Notes: generated from the letters alone by a model not told the origin. A DNA stretch of 64,000 nucleotides from Qiania dongpingensis (GCF_014337195.1 NZ_CP060634.1:2666001-2730000); one strand, 5' to 3'. Shown: positions 33,511 to 43,794, counted from the stretch's first letter. Program-made: numbers and translations.

Positions 33511-34233
33511 ATGGCAGAGAAAGAGAAAACGGACTGGAAGATACCGAAGCATGTGGCCATTATATTGGACGGCAATGGCAGATGGGCGAAAAAACGGGGC
33601 CTGCCCAGGAACATGGGACATGTGGAAGGCTGCAAGGTAGTAGAGCAGACTGTTGAGGACGCGGCGCGGATGGGGATAGAATACCTGACTGTTTATGGCT
33701 TTTCCACGGAGAACTGGAAACGCTCTGCGGAAGAGGTGGGGGCTCTTATGCAGCTGTTCCGCTATTATATGAAGCGGCTTTTAAAGGTGGCAAAGCGGAA
33801 TCATGTGCGTGTCATCATGATAGGAGAACGGAGCCGGTTCGACCCGGATATCATTGAGGGCCTGAACCGGCTGGAGAATGAGACGCGGGAGAATACGCGG
33901 ATGGTATTCACGATCGCGGTGAATTATGGAAGCAGGGACGAGATCACAAGGGCGGTGCGCCGCATGATGGAAGACTGCAGGGACGGGAAGGTGCGCCCCG
34001 AAGAGGTGACGGAGGGCTTGATCAACAGCTATCTGGATACCAGGGAGCTGCCGGATCCCGATCTGCTCATCCGGACCAGCGGAGAACAGAGGCTGTCCAA
34101 TTATCTTTTATGGCAGCTGGCGTATACGGAATTCTATTTTACCGATGTTCTTTGGCCGGATTTCAATAAAGAGGAATTGGCCAAAGCCATAGAGAAATAC
34201 AATGATAGAGACAGACGGTTTGGGGGGGTGTGA
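33511..34233 (+). CDS. uppS: Isoprenyl transferase (undecaprenyl diphosphate synthase)
   Basis: 240 aa. Makes the C55 lipid carrier for cell-wall synthesis from farnesyl diphosphate and isopentenyl diphosphate. Catalytic loop VAIILDGNGRWAKKRGL (near residue 14), FSTENWKRS near 68, and LLIRTSGEQRLSNYLLWQL near 186 with the Mg-binding Asp/Glu at the end (EFYFTDVLWP). It starts at an ATG 7 bases after TTGGAGG. Its stop lies two bases before the cdsA ATG. Confidence 0.96.
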   Translation: MAEKEKTDWKIPKHVAIILDGNGRWAKKRGLPRNMGHVEGCKVVEQTVEDAARMGIEYLTVYGFSTENWKRSAEEVGALMQLFRYYMKRLLKVAKRNHVRVIMIGERSRFDPDIIEGLNRLENETRENTRMVFTIAVNYGSRDEITRAVRRMMEDCRDGKVRPEEVTEGLINSYLDTRELPDPDLLIRTSGEQRLSNYLLWQLAYTEFYFTDVLWPDFNKEELAKAIEKYNDRDRRFGGV

Positions 34234-34235
34234 GA

Positions 34236-35081
34236 ATGTTCAGGACCAGGTTGATAAGCGGCGTTGTTTTGGTTCTCATTGCCATAGGCCTTCTTACGCT
34301 GGGGGGATATGTCCTAGCAGGAGGGCTGCTCCTCATTTCTCTTATCGGTATGTATGAGCTGTACCGGACCGTCGGGATAGAGAAAAGCCTGCTTGGAGCG
34401 GTGGGATATGCAATGGCAGCGCTTTACTATCTCATTCTCATCCTTTCGGAAAACCCGGCGGTGGATTCCATGCCGGTGATTTTCTTTGTCGTATTTCTGA
34501 TTCTTTTGATGGCGGTCTATGTGTTCACATTTCCGCGGTACCAGGCAGGACAGGTAATGACGGCGTTCTTCGGGCTGGTATATGTGGCTGTGATGCTGTC
34601 CTATATGTACCGGACCAGGGTGATGGAGGGAGGTCAGCTTCTGGTATGGCTGGTGATCTTAAGCTCCTGGGGATGTGATACCTGTGCATACTGTGTGGGC
34701 ATGCTCATTGGAAAACATAAGATGGCGCCCCGTTTGAGTCCAAAGAAATCAGTAGAGGGCGCGGTAGGAGGTATTCTGGGGGCGGGAATCCTGGGCGCCG
34801 TTTACGGCGCAGTTTTTGGAAGCAGCGTGGGGGCAGAGCTCACTTCTCCGGTCCTGGACTGTGCTATTATCTGTATGGTGGGAGCGGTGATTTCCCAGAT
34901 TGGGGATCTGGCGGCCTCTGCCATCAAGCGGAACCATGATGTAAAGGATTATGGAAAGCTGATTCCAGGTCATGGAGGCATCCTGGACCGGTTTGACAGC
35001 GTCATTTTTGTTGCCCCGGCCATTTATTACACCATTGTCCTGCTGACCCGGGGAATGGAAGCGTTTAAATGGTTTTTATAA
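34236..35081 (+). CDS. cdsA: Phosphatidate cytidylyltransferase
   Basis: 281 aa, many membrane segments. Makes CDP-diacylglycerol from phosphatidate and CTP. Signature SPKKSVEGAVGGILGAGI near residue 168, and the CDP-DAG motif KRNHDVKDYGKLIPGHGG (near 231) with GGILDRFDS. The ATG at 34236 follows the uppS stop by two bases; GTG 34230 would overlap the uppS end. It is coupled with uppS. Confidence 0.95.
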   Translation: MFRTRLISGVVLVLIAIGLLTLGGYVLAGGLLLISLIGMYELYRTVGIEKSLLGAVGYAMAALYYLILILSENPAVDSMPVIFFVVFLILLMAVYVFTFPRYQAGQVMTAFFGLVYVAVMLSYMYRTRVMEGGQLLVWLVILSSWGCDTCAYCVGMLIGKHKMAPRLSPKKSVEGAVGGILGAGILGAVYGAVFGSSVGAELTSPVLDCAIICMVGAVISQIGDLAASAIKRNHDVKDYGKLIPGHGGILDRFDSVIFVAPAIYYTIVLLTRGMEAFKWFL

Positions 35082-35122
35082 GGGCAGCGTATAATAAGTT
35101 CATATAACGGAGATAAAGATAA

Positions 35123-36265
35123 ATGAAGAAGATTTCGATATTGGGCTCCACAGGCTCCATTGGGACACAGACCTTAGAGGTGGTGCGTGAGAATCCGGAT
35201 ATGCAGGTGACCGCGCTGGCGGCCGGAACTAACATAGAGCTTCTGGAGGCACAGGCGAGAGAATTCTGCCCCAGGCTGGTGAGCCTCTGGGACGAGGAAA
35301 AAGCGAAGGACCTGGCCGTAAGGCTTGCGGATACGGGGATCCAGGTGCTGGCCGGAATGGAAGGACTTCTTTCCGCAGCCACGGAAGAAACGGCTGAGAT
35401 CGTGGTGACCGGAGTTGTAGGCATGATCGGCATCCGGCCTACCATCGCAGCCATTGAGGCGGGAAAGGATATTGCCTTAGCCAATAAGGAAACACTTGTG
35501 ACGGCGGGGCATCTGATCATGCCGCTGGCGAAAAAAAACGGTGTGAGGATTCTCCCGGTGGACAGTGAGCACAGCGCCATTTTCCAATCCCGGAACGGGG
35601 AAGAAGGAAATAAAATAGAGAAGATCCTCCTGACGGCCTCAGGAGGCCCCTTCCGCGGATTTACGAGAAAACAGATGGAAGGAATACGGCTTCAGGACGC
35701 GCTGAAGCATCCGAATTGGTCCATGGGCCACAAGGTGACGATTGATTCCTCCACGCTGGTGAATAAGGGGCTGGAGGTCATGGAGGCGAAATGGCTGTTT
35801 GACGTGGAGCTTTCCGACGTACAGGTGGTAGTCCAGCCCCAAAGCATCATTCATTCCATGGTCCAGTATGAGGACGGGGCGGTGATCGCCCAGATGGGAA
35901 CTCCGGATATGAAGCTGCCGATCCAGTATGCGCTTTTATACCCGGAAAGGCGGCACATGAATGGAGAACGGCTGGATTTCTGGAGTCTTCGTTCCATAGA
36001 ATTTGAGGCTCCGGATCTTAAAAACTTTCCGGGGCTCTCCATGGCCTATGAGGCCGGAGAAAAGGGCGGCACGATGCCGACCGTGTTTAACGCGGCCAAC
36101 GAATGGGCTGTGGCGGCATTCTTACGGCAGAAAATCGGATATTTGCAGATCACGGATATTATAGAAGCCGCGATGGCCCGTCATAAGCGGCAGGAGAACC
36201 CTGGATTGGAAGAAATCCTCCAGGCAGAAGCAGAAACATATTCCTATATTGAAGACAGGTGGTAG
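35123..36265 (+). CDS. dxr: 1-deoxy-D-xylulose-5-phosphate reductoisomerase
   Basis: 380 aa. Second step of the MEP isoprenoid pathway: DXP to MEP with NADPH. GSTGSIGTQTLEVV at residues 8-21 binds the cofactor; PVDSEHSAIFQ (near 147) holds metal-binding Asp and Glu; NWSMGHKVTIDSSTLVNKGL near 196 and GTMPTVFNAANEWAVAAF near 315 are the substrate site. Its isoprenoid product supports uppS; ispG of the same pathway is three genes on. Confidence 0.97.
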   Translation: MKKISILGSTGSIGTQTLEVVRENPDMQVTALAAGTNIELLEAQAREFCPRLVSLWDEEKAKDLAVRLADTGIQVLAGMEGLLSAATEETAEIVVTGVVGMIGIRPTIAAIEAGKDIALANKETLVTAGHLIMPLAKKNGVRILPVDSEHSAIFQSRNGEEGNKIEKILLTASGGPFRGFTRKQMEGIRLQDALKHPNWSMGHKVTIDSSTLVNKGLEVMEAKWLFDVELSDVQVVVQPQSIIHSMVQYEDGAVIAQMGTPDMKLPIQYALLYPERRHMNGERLDFWSLRSIEFEAPDLKNFPGLSMAYEAGEKGGTMPTVFNAANEWAVAAFLRQKIGYLQITDIIEAAMARHKRQENPGLEEILQAEAETYSYIEDRW

Positions 36266-36270
36266 AAAGC

Positions 36271-37569
36271 ATGATCTTAAACATTGTGCTGGCACTTCTG
36301 GTGTTCAGCATCCTGGTGGTGTCCCATGAATTCGGACATTTCCTTTTGGCAAAGAAAAACGGTATCGGCGTCGTGGAGTTTTCCGTGGGCATGGGTCCAC
36401 GGATCATAAGCGGCGTAAAGGGCGGGACCAGATATTCCCTGAAAGCAATCCCGTTTGGCGGTTCCTGCCAGATGGTCGGGGAAGACGATGAGGATGAAAG
36501 TGAGGATTCTTTCAACAGTAAATCTCCTCTTGCCAGGTTTGCGGTGGTGGCAGGCGGACCGATCTTTAATTTTCTGTTGGCACTTGTACTTTCTATTGTG
36601 GTACTGAGCCTGGCCGGAGTAAATGAGCCGAGAGTGTATTATGTGTCAGAAGAATACGGCGCCGCCAAGGCGGGTCTTGAAGAAGGAGACTTGATAAAGG
36701 CCATTGACGGCCATAAGATCACCCTCGGGCGGGACATCGAGCTTTATTTCCTGAACCATCCGATGGACGGTTCCCCTCTCACGATCACTTATGAACGGGA
36801 TGGAGAGACGTTCACCACAGAACTGGACCCGACTTATGAATCCTATATGACCGGATTTTCCTATTATGCCACGGAAGAACCGGCTGAGATCACCAGCCTG
36901 GTGGAAGGCCTGGATATGGAGAAGAACGGTGCGAAGGTAGGAGATACCATCACGGCTATAGATGGGATTCCCATTGCCAGCGGCACAGCACTTCAGACAT
37001 ATTTTGAAGAGCATCCCCTCAGTAAGGATAAGGCGGTGACGATCACCTGTGAACGGGATGGAGAAAGCTTTAATCTGACTGTAACGCCTGCGTATTATAA
37101 ATCCAATACTTTGGGAATGGAAGCGGTCGGCTACCGGAATAAGAACGCGGGAGCGCTTTCCGTGATCAGAAGCAGCTTTTCGGAAGTGCGGTATTGGATG
37201 AGCTATACCCTTACTTCTCTTAAGATGCTGGTCACCGGAAAGGTAGGAGTAGATGATCTGTCAGGCCCTGTTGGAATCGTGAACATGGTCGGAGAGGTTG
37301 TGGAGCAGAGTAAGCCGGACGGAATCCTTTATGTGTTCTTGAACCTGATGAATTTCAGCATCCTGCTCAGCGTGAACCTGGGCGTACTGAACCTTCTGCC
37401 GCTGCCGGCTTTGGACGGCGGCCGCCTGGTGTTCATTCTCATAGAGATCATCCGCGGAAAGCCTGTGCCAAGGGAGAAAGAAGGAATGGTGCATACCATC
37501 GGTATCGTGCTTTTGATGGCGCTCATGGTGTTTGTCCTGTTTAATGATGTCCTGAAGATTGTCCGCTGA
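36271..37569 (+). CDS. rseP: RIP metalloprotease (RseP/RasP, site-2 protease)
   Basis: 432 aa, intramembrane zinc protease that cleaves anti-sigma factors and leftover signal peptides. VVSHEFGHFLLAKKNGIG near residue 15 is the HExxH motif in helix 1, two PDZ domains follow (around 120-180 and 205-270), and the last helices hold LPLPALDGGRLVFIL near 373. Start at ATG 36271, five bases after the dxr stop. Confidence 0.95.
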   Translation: MILNIVLALLVFSILVVSHEFGHFLLAKKNGIGVVEFSVGMGPRIISGVKGGTRYSLKAIPFGGSCQMVGEDDEDESEDSFNSKSPLARFAVVAGGPIFNFLLALVLSIVVLSLAGVNEPRVYYVSEEYGAAKAGLEEGDLIKAIDGHKITLGRDIELYFLNHPMDGSPLTITYERDGETFTTELDPTYESYMTGFSYYATEEPAEITSLVEGLDMEKNGAKVGDTITAIDGIPIASGTALQTYFEEHPLSKDKAVTITCERDGESFNLTVTPAYYKSNTLGMEAVGYRNKNAGALSVIRSSFSEVRYWMSYTLTSLKMLVTGKVGVDDLSGPVGIVNMVGEVVEQSKPDGILYVFLNLMNFSILLSVNLGVLNLLPLPALDGGRLVFILIEIIRGKPVPREKEGMVHTIGIVLLMALMVFVLFNDVLKIVR

Positions 37570-37653
37570 CCGGAGCATGGGACAGCTGCGGGCCGGAAAA
37601 CGGCGCGGCGGACAAATAGCTTACAGAAGATACGCAGTGTGGAGGAATATGCT

Positions 37654-38715
37654 ATGGCATATCGGGATAATACAAAGAGAATCCGGATTGGAAACAGGGA
37701 GATCGGCGGCGGCAGCCCGGTCCTGATCCAGTCCATGACGAATACGAGGACAGAAGATATTGCCGCTACCGTGACTCAGATCCACAGACTGGAAGAGGCC
37801 GGCTGCGAGATCATCCGCTGTGCGGTGCCGACTATGGAAGCAGCCCATGCACTGAAAGAGATCAAGAAGCAGATATCCATCCCGCTGGTGGCGGATATTC
37901 ATTTTGATTATCGGCTGGCAATAGCGGCAGTGGAAAACGGAGCGGATAAGATTCGCATCAATCCGGGGAATATTGGCTCGAGAGAGCGGGTAGAAGCCGT
38001 CGTAAACGCGGCGAAGGAGAGGCATGTCCCCATCCGCGTCGGTGTGAACAGCGGTTCCCTGGAGAAGGAGCTCATATCGAAATACAGAGGCGTAACGGCG
38101 GAAGGCCTTGTGGAGAGCGCTTTAGATAAGGCGCGTCTGATAGAGGATATGGGGTACGACAACCTGGTGATCAGCATCAAGTCCTCCGATGTGCTCATGT
38201 GTGCCAGAGCCCACGAGCTGATAGCGGAAAGGACGTCATATCCGCTACATGTGGGCATCACGGAAGCCGGAACGCTGCATTCGGGGAATATCAAATCGTC
38301 GCTGGGCCTGGGTATCATCCTGTATCAGGGAATCGGCGATACCATTCGGGTATCCCTCACGGGAGATCCGTTGGAAGAGGTGAGGTCGGCGAAGCAGATC
38401 CTCCGCACCATGGGACTCAGAAAAGGCGGCATCGAAGTGGTGTCCTGTCCTACCTGCGGCCGTACCAAGATTGATCTGATCGGTCTGGCAAATCAGGTGG
38501 AGACCATGGTATCCGGCATGGATGGCCTGGAGCTTAAGGTGGCGGTCATGGGCTGCGTGGTCAACGGACCGGGAGAAGCGAGAGAGGCGGATATTGGAAT
38601 TGCGGGAGGGATCGGCGAAGGCCTTTTGATCAAAAAGGGCGAGGTCGTGCGGAAGGTACCCGAGAAGGAACTTCTGTCGGTACTTAAGGACGAGCTGTTG
38701 CATTGGAAGAAGTAG
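37654..38715 (+). CDS. ispG: 4-hydroxy-3-methylbut-2-enyl diphosphate synthase (flavodoxin)
   Basis: 353 aa. Penultimate MEP-pathway step, with a [4Fe-4S] cluster. Cluster Cys are seen in VVSCPTCGRTKIDL (near residue 267) and VMGCVVNGPGEAREAD (near 305); the first TIM-barrel strand is PVLIQSMTNTRTEDI near 21. GGAGG at 37641-37645 is 8 bases before the ATG at 37654, so the GTG further up is not needed. Confidence 0.96.
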   Translation: MAYRDNTKRIRIGNREIGGGSPVLIQSMTNTRTEDIAATVTQIHRLEEAGCEIIRCAVPTMEAAHALKEIKKQISIPLVADIHFDYRLAIAAVENGADKIRINPGNIGSRERVEAVVNAAKERHVPIRVGVNSGSLEKELISKYRGVTAEGLVESALDKARLIEDMGYDNLVISIKSSDVLMCARAHELIAERTSYPLHVGITEAGTLHSGNIKSSLGLGIILYQGIGDTIRVSLTGDPLEEVRSAKQILRTMGLRKGGIEVVSCPTCGRTKIDLIGLANQVETMVSGMDGLELKVAVMGCVVNGPGEAREADIGIAGGIGEGLLIKKGEVVRKVPEKELLSVLKDELLHWKK

Positions 38716-38756
38716 CTGCGGCATAAAAGGGCCGCGAATGGCAGGGAGTGCGGATA

Positions 38757-41700
38757 ATGGGAAAGAAATTCTGGGAAGTCATTCCAAAGCTGCAGGTTTC
38801 GGACGAAATGAGGGAGCTTCTGGAGCTGGTCACCATAGAAAAAGTGGCGGCCAACAAGGACAGAAGCTCCATCCGTATTTATATCGTCTCCGAAAGGCTG
38901 ATACATAAAAGAAACATCTACATATTGGAAGCAAGCATAAAGAAGCAGCTGTTCGGCGGCTATGAGACAGAGATCAAGATTCAGGAGACGTACCGGCTGT
39001 CGGCCCAGTATAATCCGGAAAAGCTGATGCGGGTCTACCGGGACAGCATCCTTTTGGAACTTAAAATGTACAGCCTTATCGAATATAATATTTTTCGAAA
39101 GGCCCAGTGGGAATTTCCGGAGGAGAATATCCTGACGCTGGAGGTGGAGAATGATATCGTCACCAAGAGCAAAGTGGATGAGCTTAAGAGGGTGCTGGAA
39201 AAGGTGTTCAATGAACGCTGCGGCTTTGGAATAGAAGTTCGCTATCTCTATAAGGAATGTCGGCTGGGACAGCATGAAAAGGAAAAAGAACAGCTTACAA
39301 AAAAGCAGGCTGCCCGGGTAGTGCGGCAGTCTTCTTTTGCTGCGGCAGAAGAAGAAAAATTAAAGGAGCTGGATGAAAAGAATGAGCCCGCGGCGGAGGA
39401 AAAAAAGCCGGCGCCCAGGACGGCAGTGAAAAAGGGCGGCTATTTCGGCAGAAGGAGCAAAATGCGTCATGACGACGTTTTGTTCGGATATGACTTTGAC
39501 GATGGAGAAGAGGTGTCCTTAGACCAGATCATCGGCGAGATGGGAGAGGTGGTCATCTGCGGAAAGGTACTCCGATTGGAGGAAAGGGAGCTTCGCAGCG
39601 GGAAAACCATCATGATTTTCGATATCACGGATTTTACCGATACGATCACTGTGAAGATGTTCATCAAGCCGGAGATGATCGACGAGGTCCGCGGCTTCTT
39701 AAAGACAGGGATATTCCTCAAGATCAAAGGAATTACCAATATTGACAAGTTTGATGGAGAGCTTACGATCGCGTCGGTCACCGGAATCCGAAAGGCTGCT
39801 GATTTCACTTCCAAAAGACAGGATAACAGCGATGTGAAAAGGGTTGAGCTTCACTGCCATACAAAGATGAGCGATATGGACGGCGTTTCGGATGTAAAGG
39901 ATCTGATAAAACGGGCCAAATCCTGGGGAATGCCGGCTATGGCCATCACCGATCATGGCTGCGTACAGGCATTTCCGGACGCGTTCCATACTTTCGATTA
40001 TAATCAGTTTGAGACCATTAAGACAGATCCCTTCAAGGTGATATATGGCGTGGAGGGATATCTGGTAGACGATTTGAAGGATGTGGTGGTGCGTTCGGAA
40101 AACCAGTCTCTTTTGGATACTTATGTGGTGTTCGATATCGAGACGACAGGCCTCAGCGCTGCGAAAAACAGAATTATCGAGATAGGCGCGGTAAAGGTAG
40201 TGAATGGAGAGATCAACGATCGGTTTTCTGCCTTTGTGAATCCGGAGCTTCCCATACCCTTTGAGATTGAGAAGCTGACCGGCATCAATGACAGTATGGT
40301 CATCGGGAAACCGACCATAGAGACGGTCCTTCCGCAGTTTCTCGAATTTTGCGGAGATTCTGTCATGGTGGCCCATAATGCGTCCTTTGATATGAGCTTT
40401 ATCGAGCACAACTCAGGGCTTCTCGGTATAAACTATAAACCAACTGTTGTGGATACGGTGACCCTGGCCAGGATCCTCCTTCCGGAGCTTAAACGGTATA
40501 AGCTGGATACGGTGGCAAAAGCCCTGGGTGTATCCCTGGAGAATCATCACAGGGCGGTGGATGATGCGGAGGCGACGGCACATATTTTTGTGGCTTTTGT
40601 GGAAAAGCTCCGTAAGAAAAATGTGGAGACTTTAGACGGAGTAAATGAGCTGGGCAGTATGTCCGTGGACAATATCCGGAAAATGCCCACCTATCATGTG
40701 ATTATCCTGGCCAAGAACGATACGGGGCGCGTGAACCTGTATAAGCTCATTTCCATGTCTCATCTGACCTATTTTGCCAGAAGGCCCAGAATTCCAAAAA
40801 GTGAGCTTGCAAAGCATAGGGAGGGCCTGATTATCGGCTCGGCCTGTGAAGCGGGAGAGCTGTTTCAGGCGGTCCTGGGAGGGGCGCCCGACGAGGAGCT
40901 GGCGCGCCTGGTGAAATTTTACGATTATCTGGAGGTCCAGCCCATTGCCAATAATGCTTTTATGCTGAGGGAAGGCAAACACGGGATTAAGAGCGAGGAA
41001 GATCTGCAGAATCTGAATCTTAAGATCATTGAACTGGGAGAGCAGTTTAAGAAACCGGTGGTCGCCACCTGCGACGTACATTTTCTGAACCCTGAGGACG
41101 AGATCTACCGGAGGATCATCATGGCGGGCCAGGGATTTTCAGACTGCGACAACCAGGCGCCCCTATATCTGCGGACAACGGAGGAGATGCTTAAGGAATT
41201 CGCTTATCTGAGCCCGGAGAAAGCCTACGAGATTGTGGTGACCAACAGCAATAAAATTGCCGATATGTGTGAGAGGATTGCTCCAGTGAGGCCGGACAAG
41301 TGCCCTCCTGTCATCGAGAATTCCGACGTGGAGCTTCGTACCATGTGCTATGATAAGGCGAAGTCCATTTATGGGAGCCCGCTGCCGGAGGTGGTGGAGG
41401 AGCGTCTGGAGAGGGAGCTCCATTCCATCATCACCAACGGCTTCGCCGTTATGTATATCATCGCGCAGAAGCTGGTGTGGAAATCCAACGAAGACGGCTA
41501 TCTGGTCGGCTCCCGTGGCTCTGTTGGCTCCTCCTTTGTGGCTACCATGTCGGGAATCACGGAGGTGAATCCTCTTTCCCCTCACTATTATTGTGAAAAC
41601 TGCCACTACAGTGAATTTGATTCAGAGGATGTGAAAAAATTCAGCGGCGGTGCAGGATGCGACATGCCTGACAAGGATTGTCCCGTCTGCGGAAGGCCCC

Positions 41701-43196
41701 TTAAGAAAAACGGATTTGATATCCCCTTTGAAACGTTCCTGGGATTTAAAGGAGATAAGGAGCCGGATATCGACCTGAACTTCTCCGGTGATTATCAGAG
41801 CAAGGCCCATGCCTATACGGAAGTGATATTCGGGAAGGGTCATACCTTCCGGGCGGGCACCATCGGCACTCTGGCGGATAAGACGGCTTTCGGCTATGTA
41901 AAGAAATATTTTGAAGAGCGGGGGACCAGAAAGAGAAACGCGGAGATCAACAGGATCGTTTTGGGCTGCGTGGGCGTCAGAAGGACGACAGGGCAGCATC
42001 CCGGAGGCATCGTGGTCATGCCTCATGGAGAAGAAATCAATTCCTTCACGCCAATCCAGCATCCGGCCAATGATATGACCACGGATATTGTCACCACACA
42101 TTTTGACTATCATTCCATCGATCATAACCTGCTCAAGCTGGACATTCTTGGACACGACGATCCTACCATGATCCGCATGCTGGAGGACCTGACGGGACTG
42201 GACGCGAAGGAAATTCCGCTTGATTGTAAGGAAGTTATGAGTCTCTTTCAGAATACCAGCGCCCTCAAAATAAAGCCGGAGGATATCGGCGGCTGTAAGC
42301 TGGGAGCGCTGGGAATCCCTGAGTTTGGGACAGATTTTGCCATGCAGATGCTTATTGACGCAAAGCCGACCTGCTTTTCCGACCTGGTCCGGATCTCCGG
42401 CCTTTCCCATGGCACGGACGTCTGGCTTGGGAACGCGCAGGATCTGATCCTCAGCGGACAGGCGACGATTCAGACTGCTATCTGTACCCGTGATGATATC
42501 ATGATCTATCTGATTCATATGGGGATGGATAAGAGCCTTTCTTTTACCATCATGGAAGCCGTCCGAAAGGGCAAGGGCCTTAAGCCGGAGTGGGAAAAGG
42601 CCATGAAGGAGGCGGGGGTGCCCGACTGGTATATAGGCTCCTGTAAGAAGATCAAATACATGTTCCCTAAGGCGCATGCGGCGGCTTATGTCATGATGGC
42701 CTGGCGGATCGCGTACTGTAAGGTGTTTTATCCGCTGGCGTACTATGCGGCGTTTTTCAGTATCCGAGCATCCGGATTCTCTTATGAGATTATGTGCCAG
42801 GGGCGGGACAAGCTGGAATATTACCTGCAGGATTATAAAAATCGCTCGGATACTCTTTCTAAGAAGGAGCAGGATACCCTCCGCGACATGCGGATCGTCC
42901 AGGAAATGTATGCCAGAGGATTTGAATTCATGCCCATTGACATTTACCGGGCGAAGGCGGACAAATTCCAGATTGTCGACGGGAAACTGATGCCGTCTTT
43001 AAGCTCCATTGACGGGCTGGGGGGTAAGGCTGCCGATGCCGTGGTGGAAGCGGTGGAGAAAGGAGAGCGGTTCTTATCTCTGGAAGACTTCTGGCAGAAG
43101 ACGAAGGTGCCGAAGACTACCATTGATCTGATGGCGGATATGGGTATCTTCGGGGATCTTCCGAAGAGCAATCAACTGTCGCTCTTTGATCTATAG
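38757..43196 (+). CDS. polC: DNA polymerase III, PolC-type
   Basis: 1479 aa, the replicative polymerase of low-GC Gram-positives with a built-in proofreading domain. Domains: N-terminal PolC_N (1-210), OB fold (around 260-340), PHP domain (VELHCHTKMSDMDGVSD near 361), 3'-5' exonuclease inserted in the PHP (YVVFDIETTGLSAAKNRIIE near 452, VAHNASFDMSF near 538, HHRAVDDAEATAHIF near 597), then the polymerase with a four-Cys zinc site (CENCHYSEF ... CPVCGRP near 945-985) and catalytic EPDIDLNFSGD near 1000. An Ala/Lys/Glu-rich linker is at about 185-235. The ATG at 38757 is used, since AGGGAG precedes it at 9 bases. It ends the pyrH-polC block. Confidence 0.98.
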   Translation: MGKKFWEVIPKLQVSDEMRELLELVTIEKVAANKDRSSIRIYIVSERLIHKRNIYILEASIKKQLFGGYETEIKIQETYRLSAQYNPEKLMRVYRDSILLELKMYSLIEYNIFRKAQWEFPEENILTLEVENDIVTKSKVDELKRVLEKVFNERCGFGIEVRYLYKECRLGQHEKEKEQLTKKQAARVVRQSSFAAAEEEKLKELDEKNEPAAEEKKPAPRTAVKKGGYFGRRSKMRHDDVLFGYDFDDGEEVSLDQIIGEMGEVVICGKVLRLEERELRSGKTIMIFDITDFTDTITVKMFIKPEMIDEVRGFLKTGIFLKIKGITNIDKFDGELTIASVTGIRKAADFTSKRQDNSDVKRVELHCHTKMSDMDGVSDVKDLIKRAKSWGMPAMAITDHGCVQAFPDAFHTFDYNQFETIKTDPFKVIYGVEGYLVDDLKDVVVRSENQSLLDTYVVFDIETTGLSAAKNRIIEIGAVKVVNGEINDRFSAFVNPELPIPFEIEKLTGINDSMVIGKPTIETVLPQFLEFCGDSVMVAHNASFDMSFIEHNSGLLGINYKPTVVDTVTLARILLPELKRYKLDTVAKALGVSLENHHRAVDDAEATAHIFVAFVEKLRKKNVETLDGVNELGSMSVDNIRKMPTYHVIILAKNDTGRVNLYKLISMSHLTYFARRPRIPKSELAKHREGLIIGSACEAGELFQAVLGGAPDEELARLVKFYDYLEVQPIANNAFMLREGKHGIKSEEDLQNLNLKIIELGEQFKKPVVATCDVHFLNPEDEIYRRIIMAGQGFSDCDNQAPLYLRTTEEMLKEFAYLSPEKAYEIVVTNSNKIADMCERIAPVRPDKCPPVIENSDVELRTMCYDKAKSIYGSPLPEVVEERLERELHSIITNGFAVMYIIAQKLVWKSNEDGYLVGSRGSVGSSFVATMSGITEVNPLSPHYYCENCHYSEFDSEDVKKFSGGAGCDMPDKDCPVCGRPLKKNGFDIPFETFLGFKGDKEPDIDLNFSGDYQSKAHAYTEVIFGKGHTFRAGTIGTLADKTAFGYVKKYFEERGTRKRNAEINRIVLGCVGVRRTTGQHPGGIVVMPHGEEINSFTPIQHPANDMTTDIVTTHFDYHSIDHNLLKLDILGHDDPTMIRMLEDLTGLDAKEIPLDCKEVMSLFQNTSALKIKPEDIGGCKLGALGIPEFGTDFAMQMLIDAKPTCFSDLVRISGLSHGTDVWLGNAQDLILSGQATIQTAICTRDDIMIYLIHMGMDKSLSFTIMEAVRKGKGLKPEWEKAMKEAGVPDWYIGSCKKIKYMFPKAHAAAYVMMAWRIAYCKVFYPLAYYAAFFSIRASGFSYEIMCQGRDKLEYYLQDYKNRSDTLSKKEQDTLRDMRIVQEMYARGFEFMPIDIYRAKADKFQIVDGKLMPSLSSIDGLGGKAADAVVEAVEKGERFLSLEDFWQKTKVPKTTIDLMADMGIFGDLPKSNQLSLFDL

Positions 43197-43215
43197 CGCC
43201 GATACACATCGGCGC
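43196..43215 (+). other. Short perfect hairpin after polC
   Basis: GCGCCGAT / ATCGGCGC around ACAC, beginning in the polC stop codon. There is no T-run after it, so it is a processing or 3'-stability hairpin rather than a standard terminator. Confidence 0.6.
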
Positions 43216-43297
43216 CAGGCTTTGCCTTTACGGAAAAACAGGTTTGTGGTATGATGGATGAGATACGAAAACAGGGCCGGAATACAGGAGGTTTTCC

Positions 43298-43606
43298 ATG
43301 GATTGTAAAAAAGAATGCTGCAATTGCGGAAAGATGAAGCACCGTGATGAAAAAGAATATAAGGATTTGATTCACCGTTTGAACCGGATGGAGGGGCAGA
43401 TTCGCGGAATCCGGTCCATGGTGGAAGAAGAGCGGTATTGCGTGGATATTCTGACGCAGGTGCAGGCGGTGAGCTCTGCGCTCAACGCCTTTAACAGAAC
43501 GCTTTTGTCCAACCATATCAAAACCTGTGTGGTAGAGGACATTCGGGACGGGAAAGAGGCGTCTGTGGACGAGTTGTGTAAAACGATCCAGAAACTGATG
43601 AAATAA
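43298..43606 (+). CDS. CsoR/RcnR-family metal-responsive repressor
   Basis: 102 aa all-helical DUF156 repressor. The metal ligands are C48 (ERYCVDIL), H73 and C77 (SNHIKTCVV), with the same spacing (25 and 4) as Bacillus CsoR (C45, H70, C74), so Cu(I) binding is likely. The N-terminus has extra Cys (C3, C7, C8, C10) that are not part of the core. It lies between polC and tRNA-Pro with no copper ATPase beside it. A promoter can be read as TTTACG, 17, TATGAT near 43229-43257. Which genes it controls is unknown. Confidence 0.9.
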   Translation: MDCKKECCNCGKMKHRDEKEYKDLIHRLNRMEGQIRGIRSMVEEERYCVDILTQVQAVSSALNAFNRTLLSNHIKTCVVEDIRDGKEASVDELCKTIQKLMK

Positions 43607-43656
43607 ATTATCATATAAAACCGAAAATAATTTTTAAAGAAATTGCAATTATTTTC

Positions 43657-43685
43657 TTGACAATTCATATAATTTAGGATATACT
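43657..43685 (+). promoter_or_regulatory. tRNA-Pro/tRNA-Glu promoter
   Basis: TTGACA (43657-43662), 17-base spacer, TATACT (43680-43685), about 12 bases before the first tRNA. Confidence 0.85.
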
Positions 43686-43696
43686 CACATAGGTAT

Positions 43697-43770
43697 CGAG
43701 GCGTGGCTCAGTTTGGTAGAGCGCCGCGTTCGGGACGCGGAGGCCGCAAGTTCGAATCTTGTCGCCTCGA
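43697..43770 (+). tRNA. tRNA-Pro (anticodon CGG)
   Basis: Cloverleaf folds fully: acceptor CGAGGCG/CGCCTCG, anticodon stem CCGCG/CGCGG with loop TTCGGGA, T arm GCAAG-TTCGAAT-CTTGT. Anticodon CGG reads CCG. Discriminator A; CCA is not encoded. Confidence 0.95.
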
Positions 43771-43794
43771 TTTTCCCTAGGATACTGATGATAT